NCBI GenBank assembly: GCA_946479895.1
Contig: CAMLHT010000107.1
Span: forward strand, 1-12,102
Length of the DNA: 12,102 nucleotides
Source of the DNA: an uncultured Gemmatimonadota bacterium
Lineage (GTDB): Bacteria; Gemmatimonadota; Gemmatimonadetes; Gemmatimonadales; Gemmatimonadaceae
Reading direction: 5' to 3'
The notes under the pieces were generated by a model. The model was given only the letters and a program-made list of their open reading frames with translations. It searched no databases and was not told the origin of the DNA. The translations under genes were made by a program, and so were the position numbers. Each line of letters begins with the position of its first letter. Within the stretch, counting starts at the first letter, position 1. Shown here piece by piece: positions 5,840 through 12,102 of the stretch.

Positions 5840-6733
5840 TTAACGGATGCGAAGGCCGGCGCGCCAGGACACGCGTCCCCGGTCGAGCAGCTCGGCGGCG
5901 AGATCGATGGTCGTGCGGTCGGCGGTGAACCCGAATCCCGCCGTGTAGTCGGCGATGCCGATCGCGTTCGGCTGGTGGATGCCAGCCCGACCAGCGATGC
6001 TGTAGCCGCTGATCCAGCTCCACCCGAGCTCCGCGCCCAGGCCGCCGTAGACCTTGTCCTGGGTCGCCGACACCGCCGCCGTGGCCAGCAGGTCCAGCGG
6101 GCCGACCGGGCGGCTGGTCGCCACGCCCAGAGTCGCGAGGGCCGGCGCCTCGATCCGGTCGCCGCCGCGATCGAGCGTCCGGCCGAGGTGCTGGAGAGCC
6201 AGGCCGGCGGTGTAGCGGCCGAAGTCGCGGGCGGCACCGACGTCGGCGTACACGTCGCCGAAGCGCTCGAGGCTGATCGCGTCGACGGCGTAGTTCGCCG
6301 ATGCGCCGAGCCGGACGCCCTTCAATGTCTGAGCGTAGCCCACCGAGCCAAGCACCGAGCTGCCGATCGCCGCGTTGCGGTCGAGGACGTCCTCGCGCGT
6401 CAGCGGATACGACACGCCGGACGTGTGATACTCCAGGTAGTTGACGCCGAAGCCGATACCCGCCGGTCCCACGCGCAGCACCGTCGAGAGCGCGGCGCCG
6501 CGCGCGGTCGGCGACATGCGGGCGACCGAGACGCTGGTGCCGCGGGCGACCACGAGCTGGGCGGGGTTGAAGAAGATCACGTCGTCGTCGCGGCCGGCGA
6601 CGGCGATGTTCCCCATGCCGAGGGCCCGCGCGCTGGAGGGAAGGGTGAGCGCCAGCGGGCCGCGCACCGAGCCCTGTGCGGCGCCGGACCGGGCGACGAG
6701 CGCGAGAAGAACCGCGGAGAGAATCCTTTTCAC
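5840..6733 (-). CDS. PorV/UPF0164-like outer membrane beta-barrel protein
   Basis: A 297-residue protein with a signal peptide (MKRI, a hydrophobic core, cleavage probably after SGAAQ). The early motif ARALGMGNIAVAGRDDDVIF followed by NPAQL is typical of PorV/UPF0164 barrels, which are FadL-related. The rest alternates in the way of transmembrane strands and ends in Arg after a strand (WRAGLRIR). In Bacteroidota, PorV acts with the type IX secretion system; no other T9SS component is seen here, so a transport or assembly role for the adjacent lipoprotein hydrolase is only a guess. The start is GTG 6733, supported by the signal peptide; no Shine-Dalgarno is visible. Coding ends 12 bp before the hydrolase ATG. 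Confidence 0.78.
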   Translation of the reverse strand: MKRILSAVLLALVARSGAAQGSVRGPLALTLPSSARALGMGNIAVAGRDDDVIFFNPAQLVVARGTSVSVARMSPTARGAALSTVLRVGPAGIGFGVNYLEYHTSGVSYPLTREDVLDRNAAIGSSVLGSVGYAQTLKGVRLGASANYAVDAISLERFGDVYADVGAARDFGRYTAGLALQHLGRTLDRGGDRIEAPALATLGVATSRPVGPLDLLATAAVSATQDKVYGGLGAELGWSWISGYSIAGRAGIHQPNAIGIADYTAGFGFTADRTTIDLAAELLDRGRVSWRAGLRIR

Positions 6734-6845
6734 GTTGGGAAAGTCGAGGAGGGAAGGAACGGGCGAGGGGCCTGCTTCAGGATGTCACTTCGACAAGCGA
6801 ATGCCTCTCTCCGTTCGGCAAGACAGGCTCGGGAGGCCGGGAGTT

Positions 6846-6992
6846 TCAGCAATACATGAAATAGAGCAGAATCCCCATCTGGATGGTGGCCATGATGATG
6901 CCGAAGGTCACCGCCCGCCGCAGGTCCCGCCGGCGTTGCCGCTCCGCGGTGATCCGGGGGTCCTCTGGTGTCTCGGTCGTATCGTCGGTCAT
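6846..6992 (-). CDS. Small single-pass membrane protein, 48 residues
   Basis: ATG 6992 to TGA 6846-6848 encodes 48 residues. The N-terminus is acidic and Thr-rich (MTDDTTETPEDPR), then comes an Arg-rich stretch with RQRRRDLRR (residues 18-26), and residues 27-47 form one hydrophobic helix (AVTFGIIMATIQMGILLYFMY) before a final Cys. The charge pattern predicts an N-in, C-out tail-anchored topology. The clean ordering of acidic, basic and hydrophobic segments and the fit of the ORF into an otherwise empty gap argue for a real gene. No family is recognised. It lies 112 bp upstream of the PorV-like gene on the same strand. The overlapping frames in this region show no such structure. Confidence 0.6.
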   Translation of the reverse strand: MTDDTTETPEDPRITAERQRRRDLRRAVTFGIIMATIQMGILLYFMYC

Positions 6993-7262
6993 TCGTCGCA
7001 GATCGGGGTAAAGGGGCGTCCCGCCGCCCCGCTCGCGGCTGGCGTGTACCTGAAGTATCTTGGAAACAGTGGTCGGCCGCAGTCCCCTCCTTGCCGATCG
7101 AGCTCATCGCCGCGCTCCCGCGCGGCCCCATTTCCCCGATACATGCCGTTCCAGTCTCGCGCGCTGCAGCGCCTCTTTCTCGCGTTCACCACGGGCCTCT
7201 TCCTCGCCTGCGCGGCGAGGGTCTCCGAAGCCATGGCGCGGTAGTCACCGACGTCTCCCCGC

Positions 7263-9803
7263 TCAGGCTTCCCTGAGCGCGGCCATCGGAGTCTCCGAGA
7301 ACACCTCGCGGCCGGTCAGCAGGCCGATCACCACCGAGATTCCCATCATCGCGACGGCGACGGCTGCCATGGGCAGCGCCGCCGGCACGAACGGCTGGTC
7401 GAACACGAAGCGCACGAGCGCCCACGCGCCCGCCGTGGACAGCGCCACGCCCGCGAATGCCCCGAGCCCGCCGAGCAGCGCGTACTCGGACAGCATGATG
7501 TTGCGCACCTGACGCCGGGTGGCGCCGAGGGTCTTGAGCAGCACGCCCTCGCGCAGCCGCTGCCGCCGCGTCGCCGACACGGCGCTGAAGAGCACCGGGA
7601 TCGCGAGGCCGAGGCTCAGCAGCGCGAGAAAGCGGATGGCGGTCGTGACCTTGCCGATCACGTCGAGGATCGTCTTGCGCACCAGCGTGAGGTCGATGCT
7701 CGACACCGTCGGGTAACGTGACACGAGCGCGCCCTGGAGCCGCGCGATCGAGGCCGGGTCGCTGGCGTCGGCCAGCACCACGAACTGCTTCGGGGCCTCC
7801 ACCAGGGCGTCGGGACTGAACACCACGAAGAAGTTCGTCTGGAAGTTCGCCCACTGCACTTCGCGGAAGCTCGTTACCCGCGTCGGTACTTCGACGCCCT
7901 GCACGTCCCAGGTCACCCTGTCCCCGAGCTGGAGGCCGAGCTGCGTGGCGACTCCTTCCTCCACCGACACCTCGGGCAGCTCGCCCGCGGCATGCGTGGC
8001 GGAGAACCACCGGCCGCGCGTGATCCGCTCGGCGCCCGTCAGCGAGTCGCGATAGGTGGAGTTGTACTCGCGGGTTCCCGCCCAGCCGGCCCGCCGCGCG
8101 CGCGTCGAATCCCGGCGCATCGAGCGCGAGTTGATGGCGGCGATCCGCATCCGGATCACGGGCGTTCGCTCGATCACGGTGTGGCCCCCGGCCGCGATCA
8201 TCGAGTCCACGCCCGCGAGCATTGATTCCTGGACGTCGAAGAAGACGATGTTCGCGCGCGACTGGTCCAGCCGCGTGTTGAGCGATCGCAGCAGGTTGCG
8301 CTGCACCTGATACAGTGTGCCGATGAGGAACACCCCGAAGCCAAGCGCCAGCACGACGCTGCGGGTCTGGTTGCCCGGCCGATAGAGCGCGGCCACCCCC
8401 TGGCGGATGGGGAAGGGCAGGCCCGGGCGGGCGAGCCTACGCGCCGCGCGGGTGAGGCCCGCGGCGACGATCCAGAGCACCGCGATCGCCGCGGCGACGG
8501 CGCCGCTGTACGCGAGCCCGCGGCCGACCGTCTGGGCGCGCGCGAGGCCGAGGGCCAGCAGGCTGCCGACGATGGCGAAGTTCACCACGAGGTGCATCGA
8601 GTCGAACCGCGCCCGCCGCATGACTTCGGCGTCCGCGTCGCGGCGGAGCGCCTGGAGCGGCGAGATGTTGCGGATCGCCACGAGCGGGCGGAGCGCGAAG
8701 ACGAGCGCGACCCACACGCCGATGACGAGACCCATCAGCACCGCGGTCGGCATCAGCGAGACCGACACGTCCATGGGCAGGAAGTCGGCGAGGAAGCGTG
8801 GCAGCAGGAGCTGGATCGCGATCCCGAATGCCGCGCCGATCGTCGCGCCGATGAGTCCCATCACCGCCGCCTGCGCGACGTAGATGGCGAGGACCTGCGC
8901 GCTGGTCGCGCCGACGCACCGGAGGATCGCGACCGTGTCGATCTTCCGGACGACGAACGCATGGACGCCGCTCGCCACGCCGATGCCGCCCAGCAGCAGG
9001 GCGACGAGCCCGACGAGGGCGAGGAAGTCGCTGAGCTGGTCGATGGTGTTCGACAGCCGCTGCTCGTTGCGCCCGGCGGTCCGCATGCGCACGCCGGCCT
9101 GCCGGAACGCGGTCTCGTGCGCGCGAGTGAACGCTTCCGGCGTGATCGATCGCGGGAGCCCGATCACCGCCTCATAGCTTGCGCGGCTCCCGAACCCGAG
9201 CAGGCCCGTGGCCGCCAGGTACTTCTGCGAGACGTACACGCGCGGTCCCACCACGGCGGCGATTCCGACGTCACCGGGAACCGATTGCAGGACGCCGGTG
9301 ATGCGGAATCCCTCCGAGCCGAGGCTCACCGAGTCCCCGACGGATGCCTGAAGCGTGACGAGCAGGCCGCGGTCGACGATGACGTTCCTCCCGTCGTGCA
9401 GCGCGCCCCACGCCTCGGCGGGGAGGCTGGTGATCTCGCCGTAGAGCGGATAGCCCGGCGTGATCGCGCGCACCTCGACGAGCCGCGTGGTGAGGAGCGG
9501 CGAGTAGACGATCATCGACGGGAAGTTCGTCGAGCGCGCGACGGCGACGCCGGTGCCGCGTGAGACGGCATCGAGCGTCGAGTCGACCGACCTCGGGAAT
9601 GGCTGCCGTGAAGTCACGGCCAGGTCGCCGCCCATGAGCGCCCGCGACTGGTCGTGCACCGACGCCGTCACGTTGGCCGAGAACGAGTCGATCGCGACGA
9701 GCGCAGCCACGCCGAACGAGATGGACGACATGTACAGCAGCAGCCGTCGCCTGGCGGTGCGGCTCTCGCGCCACGCGAGCCGAAGGAGGGGCGCCTTACT
9801 CAC
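7263..9803 (-). CDS. ybbP: YbbP-type ABC transporter permease (FtsX superfamily)
   Basis: An 846-residue inner-membrane permease with ten likely helices, a number and length that fit the YbbP/COG3127 group and not four-helix MacB or FtsX. The first helix is at about 25-45, then a large periplasmic region, three helices (around SDFLALVGLVALLLGGIG, VMGLIGATIGAAFG and VLMGLVIGVWVALVF), two central helices, a second periplasmic region, and three C-terminal helices of the FtsX fold with KTLGATRRQV between. This duplicated layout is typical. The start chosen is GTG 9803, which overlaps the ATPase stop (GTGAGTAA) and has AGAGGG 9 bases upstream; the frame remains open to 9845, but that would add residues inside the ATPase gene. 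In E. coli the ybbAP genes neighbour tesA, as here. Such pairs may extract envelope substrates rather than import them; the substrate is unknown. Confidence 0.9.
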   Translation of the reverse strand: MSKAPLLRLAWRESRTARRRLLLYMSSISFGVAALVAIDSFSANVTASVHDQSRALMGGDLAVTSRQPFPRSVDSTLDAVSRGTGVAVARSTNFPSMIVYSPLLTTRLVEVRAITPGYPLYGEITSLPAEAWGALHDGRNVIVDRGLLVTLQASVGDSVSLGSEGFRITGVLQSVPGDVGIAAVVGPRVYVSQKYLAATGLLGFGSRASYEAVIGLPRSITPEAFTRAHETAFRQAGVRMRTAGRNEQRLSNTIDQLSDFLALVGLVALLLGGIGVASGVHAFVVRKIDTVAILRCVGATSAQVLAIYVAQAAVMGLIGATIGAAFGIAIQLLLPRFLADFLPMDVSVSLMPTAVLMGLVIGVWVALVFALRPLVAIRNISPLQALRRDADAEVMRRARFDSMHLVVNFAIVGSLLALGLARAQTVGRGLAYSGAVAAAIAVLWIVAAGLTRAARRLARPGLPFPIRQGVAALYRPGNQTRSVVLALGFGVFLIGTLYQVQRNLLRSLNTRLDQSRANIVFFDVQESMLAGVDSMIAAGGHTVIERTPVIRMRIAAINSRSMRRDSTRARRAGWAGTREYNSTYRDSLTGAERITRGRWFSATHAAGELPEVSVEEGVATQLGLQLGDRVTWDVQGVEVPTRVTSFREVQWANFQTNFFVVFSPDALVEAPKQFVVLADASDPASIARLQGALVSRYPTVSSIDLTLVRKTILDVIGKVTTAIRFLALLSLGLAIPVLFSAVSATRRQRLREGVLLKTLGATRRQVRNIMLSEYALLGGLGAFAGVALSTAGAWALVRFVFDQPFVPAALPMAAVAVAMMGISVVIGLLTGREVFSETPMAALREA

Positions 9804-10482
9804 TGTTGCCGTCCCTCTTCCGATCTTCCACAACCCGGCCATCACTCAGCCGGATGATCCGCCCCGTGCGCGCCGCCAGCGCCGGATCATGCGTGACGAT
9901 CACCACCGTCGATCCCGACTCGCGATTCAGCTCCTCGATGAGCGCAACGATCTTCCCGCCCGTCTCGCTGTCGAGATTCCCCGTGGGCTCGTCGGCGAAC
10001 AGGATTCGCGGCGCGTTCACGAAGGCCCTGGCAATCGCCACTCTCTGCTGTTCCCCGCCAGAGAGCTGCGTCGGAAAGTGATCGAGGCGGTCGGCCAGCC
10101 CGACGCGCGCGAGGAGGTCGCGGGCGCGCCGGCCGGCGTCCGGCTCGCCGCGCAGCTCCAGCGGCACCTGCACGTTCTCGATGGCCGTGAGCGTCGGGAT
10201 GAGCTGGAAGCTCTGGAAGATGAATCCGACCCGCTCGCCGCGAAGCTGGGCCCGCTGGTCCTCGCTCAGCCGGGTGATGTCGACGTCCTCGTAGAGCACC
10301 CGGCCACGCGTCGGCGTGTCGAGGCCCGCGAGCAGGCCGAGCAGAGTGGTCTTGCCGCTGCCGGACGGCCCGATGATCGACACGAGCGCGCCCTGCTCGA
10401 TCGTGAACGAGACGTCGGAGAGCACGGCGAGCGCGTGATCGCCGCTGCGGTATTCCTTGGTGAGCTGCTGCGCGACGAGCAT
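9796..10482 (-). CDS. ybbA: YbbA-type ABC transporter ATP-binding protein
   Basis: A 228-residue ATPase of the LolD/MacB-like group. From the ATG at 10482, the Walker A GPSGSGKTT is at 38-46, the Q-loop Gln at 90, the signature LSGGEQQR at 140-147, Walker B ILFADEP at 160-166 and the H-loop His at 198. All catalytic motifs are intact. A GTG at 10503 would add seven residues, but it lies inside an extragenic repeat-like sequence and the family usually starts close to the MLVAQQLTKEY found here, so ATG 10482 is preferred; no strong Shine-Dalgarno decides it. Its stop codon overlaps the permease GTG start, which indicates translational coupling. It is transcribed divergently from the TesA-like gene. 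Likely role: energising the YbbP-like permease at the cytoplasmic face. Confidence 0.92.
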   Translation of the reverse strand: MLVAQQLTKEYRSGDHALAVLSDVSFTIEQGALVSIIGPSGSGKTTLLGLLAGLDTPTRGRVLYEDVDITRLSEDQRAQLRGERVGFIFQSFQLIPTLTAIENVQVPLELRGEPDAGRRARDLLARVGLADRLDHFPTQLSGGEQQRVAIARAFVNAPRILFADEPTGNLDSETGGKIVALIEELNRESGSTVVIVTHDPALAARTGRIIRLSDGRVVEDRKRDGNSE

Positions 10483-10502
10483 GTCTGAAGAGTTGAGGGC
10501 CA

Positions 10503-10550
10503 CCTGTCATCCCGAGCTCACCCTGTCATCCCGAGCGCAGCGAGGGACCT
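10503..10550 (+). repeat. Two CCTGTCATCCCGAG units in the divergent promoter region
   Basis: CCTGTCATCCCGAGCTCA (10503-10520) is followed by CCTGTCATCCCGAGCGCAG (10522-10540), the latter continuing CGAGGGACCT. The longer form resembles a short extragenic repeat that, from general knowledge, occurs in many bacterial genomes in the form TGTCATCCTGAGCGAAGCGAAGG. Here one full and one shortened copy lie between ybbA and the TesA-like gene. Confidence 0.7.
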
Positions 10551-10582
10551 GATTTGATGCCTGAACAGTAAGGACCGCCCGC

Positions 10583-10588
10583 TAGATT
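10583..10588 (+). promoter_or_regulatory. Putative -10 box of the TesA-like gene
   Basis: TAGATT matches four of six sigma-70 -10 bases and ends 6 bases before the ATG at 10595, the spacing expected for a leaderless transcript. No good -35 is seen at 16-18 bases upstream (nearest CTGAAC, 10561-10566). No Shine-Dalgarno precedes the ATG, which agrees with leaderless translation but does not prove it. Confidence 0.35.
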
Positions 10589-10594
10589 CCGCGG

Positions 10595-11305
10595 ATGCGC
10601 GCGCCGCGACCGATCCCTTTCTTCATTACGTGCATCGCGGCACTCGCCGCTGGATGTGGTTCATCGGAGCGACCTGCCGCCGACACCGCGACGGCGGTCG
10701 CGGCGCCCGATTCGTCGGCGCGTGCGGCCTCCCGCGGCGGCGACCGGCGCATCGTCCTCTTTGCCGGCACCAGCCTCACCGCCGGGCTCGGGCTCGACCC
10801 GGACAGCGCGTATCCGCGCCTCATCCAGCGGAAGATCGACTCGGCCGGACTCGACTTCGAGGCGGTCAACGCCGGCGTGAGCGGCGAGACGACCGCGGGG
10901 CTGCTTCAGCGACTCGACTGGCTCCTGCGCGGGAACTTCGACGTCCTCGTGATCGAGTCGGGCGCGAACGACGGGCTGCGCGGTGTGTCGGTGTCGGCGA
11001 TCGAGGCGAACCTCCGCGCCATCATCGAGCGCGTGCGCGCGGCGCGGCCGGACGCCCGGATCCTTCTCGTCCAGATGGAGGCGCTCCCAAACTACGGCCG
11101 GGCGTACGGGACCTCGTTTCACGACGTCTACGTGCGGGTGGCGCGCGACATGAAGGTCGAGCTCCTGCCGTTCCTGCTCGATGGGGTCGCCGGCCGGGCC
11201 GAGCTGAACCAGGGGGACGGGATCCACCCCAACGACCTCGGCGAGAAAAAGGTGGCCGAGACCGTGTGGCGGGGGCTCGCGCCGGTGTTGCGCAGTGTGC
11301 CCTGA
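10595..11305 (+). CDS. tesA: TesA-like SGNH esterase/lysophospholipase, lipoprotein
   Basis: A 236-residue secreted enzyme. Residues 8-20 are a signal ending LAAG with Cys21, a lipobox, so it is probably membrane-anchored; E. coli TesA is a free periplasmic protein. After a low-complexity linker (22-50) the SGNH blocks follow: block I GTSLTAG with Ser60, block II Gly94 in NAGVSGETT, block III Asn125 in SGAND, and block V Asp208 and His211 in DGIHPN. The first block reads GTSL in place of GDSL, a substitution I recall in TesA-like arylesterases, and the catalytic Ser, Gly, Asn and His are all present. The family hydrolyses acyl esters or thioesters. Divergent placement from ybbAP mirrors the enterobacterial tesA/ybbAP arrangement, supporting the TesA assignment. 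Confidence 0.9.
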   Translation: MRAPRPIPFFITCIAALAAGCGSSERPAADTATAVAAPDSSARAASRGGDRRIVLFAGTSLTAGLGLDPDSAYPRLIQRKIDSAGLDFEAVNAGVSGETTAGLLQRLDWLLRGNFDVLVIESGANDGLRGVSVSAIEANLRAIIERVRAARPDARILLVQMEALPNYGRAYGTSFHDVYVRVARDMKVELLPFLLDGVAGRAELNQGDGIHPNDLGEKKVAETVWRGLAPVLRSVP

Positions 11306-11329
11306 GGCTCGCCGTGAGGCAGGGGACGC

Positions 11330-11358
11330 TTGACCCTGCCGGTAAGACCCCTTAACTT
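11330..11358 (+). promoter_or_regulatory. Putative efp promoter
   Basis: TTGACC (11330-11335) is five of six for a -35 box, and TAACTT (11353-11358), a weak -10, lies 17 bases further on. A start near 11365 would leave about 36 untranslated bases before the efp ATG. The -35 is good and the -10 poor, so this is tentative. Confidence 0.35.
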
Positions 11359-11400
11359 CAACGGCTGTCTTGTTTTACACGCTCAACTAATACCTGTCCT

Positions 11401-11964
11401 ATGGCACTGCCTGCTACGCAAATCCGGCGCGGAATGGTTCTCGTCTTCGAGGGCGACCCCTGCCGCGTGCTCGAGTTCCGCCACCACACCCCCGGCAACC
11501 TGCGGGCGATGGTGCAGGCGAAGCTCAAGAACCTCCGGACGGGCAACAGCTTCGAGCACCGCTTCCGCGCCGCCGACTCGATCGATCCGGCGTCGATGGA
11601 AACGCACGACCTGGAGTTCCTGTATCAGGGTGGCGACACGTACCACTTCATGAACTCCGAGAACTACGACCAGCTCGAGATGGACGACGAGATGCTCGGC
11701 GACAACGCGCAGTGGATGCAGCCGGGGATGAAGATCCAGGCCGAGTACTACAACGGCCGCGTGATCGGAATCGAATTGCCGAACTCGCTGGTGCTGCAGA
11801 TCGTCGATACCGCGCCGGTGATGAAGACCGCGACGAAGACCGCTTCGACGAAGCCGGCGAAGCTGGAAAACGGAGTCACGGTGAACGTTCCAGAGTTCGT
11901 CAGCACCGGTGAAAAGGTTCGCGTAAATCCGAATACCGGCGAGTACATGGACCGCGCCAAGTAA
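11401..11964 (+). CDS. efp: Translation elongation factor P
   Basis: The 187-residue protein has the full three-domain EF-P layout: an N-terminal KOW-like domain (1-63), a first OB domain (about 65-127, with YHFMNSENYDQLEM) and a C-terminal OB domain (about 129-187) containing the family signature around VPEFVSTGEKVRVNPNTGEY. EF-P binds stalled ribosomes between the P and E sites and promotes peptide bonds at polyproline. The loop that normally bears the modified residue reads TPGNLRAM (30-37): the position of E. coli Lys34 is Asn33 here, and the Arg used by EarP-type factors is not in its usual place; Arg35 is the nearest basic residue. ATG 11401 is chosen from family N-terminus length; there is no Shine-Dalgarno. 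A tRNA-His gene follows. Confidence 0.96.
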   Translation: MALPATQIRRGMVLVFEGDPCRVLEFRHHTPGNLRAMVQAKLKNLRTGNSFEHRFRAADSIDPASMETHDLEFLYQGGDTYHFMNSENYDQLEMDDEMLGDNAQWMQPGMKIQAEYYNGRVIGIELPNSLVLQIVDTAPVMKTATKTASTKPAKLENGVTVNVPEFVSTGEKVRVNPNTGEYMDRAK

Positions 11965-11965
11965 G

Positions 11966-11994
11966 TTGATTCGACTGTAGAACGCGGTTAAGAT
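11966..11994 (+). promoter_or_regulatory. Putative promoter of the tRNA-His gene
   Basis: TTGATT (11966-11971) and TAAGAT (11989-11994) are 17 bases apart, each matching four of six consensus bases. The site begins 1 base after the efp stop, and transcription from about 12001 would give a ~42-base 5' leader for RNase P to remove. No efp terminator with a T run lies between, so read-through from efp is also possible. Confidence 0.45.
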
Positions 11995-12042
11995 GCAGGG
12001 TCAAATCGACCCGTGACCGGCGGTGGGTTGGTCTGATTACAT

Positions 12043-12102
12043 GGTGGCTGTAGCTCAATTGGTTAGAGCACCGGACTGTGGCTCCGGGGGTTGCGGGTTC
12101 AA
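12043..12102 (+). tRNA. tRNA-His (anticodon GTG), cut by the window end
   Basis: The sequence begins GGTGGCT, with the additional 5' G typical of tRNA-His, then has a D-arm (TAGCTCAATTGGTTAGAGCA). The anticodon stem CCGGA/TCCGG (12071-12075 with 12083-12087) holds the loop CTGTGGC with anticodon GTG at 12078-12080. The T-arm start GCGGGTTCAA is the last sequence visible. The 3' part, including acceptor strand and CCA region, lies beyond the window. Confidence 0.95.

Noticed and set aside
7143..7244. Plus-strand ORF of 33 residues with a lipobox-like LFLAC
   Set aside because: It has no Shine-Dalgarno, no convincing promoter and ends soon after the Cys. It could be a chance hydrophobic stretch or a remnant of a lipoprotein gene; the 270 bases between 6992 and 7263 hold nothing else I can support.
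11998..12013. GGGTC/GACCC inverted repeat after efp as a terminator
   Set aside because: The stem is only 5 bp and no T run follows.

Overview
This is a high-GC bacterial chromosome segment with eight or nine protein genes of ordinary bacterial families, one new small ORF, an attenuator and the 5' part of a tRNA gene. High GC, a PorV/UPF0164-like barrel, lipoproteins with clear lipoboxes and several genes without a Shine-Dalgarno sequence suggest a diderm soil-type bacterium. Gemmatimonadota is my best guess, made from general protein character and not from any search.

Layout. Bases 1-1600 (+) hold a phenylalanine 4-hydroxylase gene (phhA) behind a tyrosine-codon leader peptide, a mutually exclusive hairpin set and a strong intrinsic terminator, followed by a small YCII/DGPF-domain gene. 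This block is bounded by inverted copies of a ~47-bp repeat (1-47 and 1651-1697). A third copy (1729-1782) and a 27-bp tandem repeat fill 1601-1915. Bases 1916-3304 (+) encode a DedA protein fused to a membrane PAP2-like domain that has lost key catalytic residues. It overlaps, tail to tail, a MarR-type regulator on the minus strand (3293-3814). Upstream of the regulator on the same strand lie a large lipoprotein alpha/beta hydrolase (3887-5827) and a PorV-like outer membrane barrel (5840-6733), 12 bp apart. A 48-residue single-pass membrane protein (6846-6992, minus) follows. Bases 7263-10482 (minus) encode a YbbP-type permease and a YbbA-type ATPase with overlapping ends. A TesA-like SGNH lipoprotein esterase (10595-11305, +) is transcribed divergently, which recreates the tesA/ybbA/ybbP neighbourhood known from E. 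coli. The window closes with elongation factor P (11401-11964, +) and a truncated tRNA-His(GTG) (12043 onward, +).

The most notable element is the phhA leader. A 26-codon ORF carries five Tyr codons within six codons. It is followed by RNA segments that can fold either as a 1:2 plus terminator (3:4) arrangement or as a 2:3 antiterminator of 12 pairs with one mismatch. Because phenylalanine hydroxylase makes tyrosine, this reads as classical ribosome-mediated attenuation by charged tRNA-Tyr, and implies that the enzyme serves tyrosine supply here rather than phenylalanine breakdown. I do not know of a described case, but I could not search.
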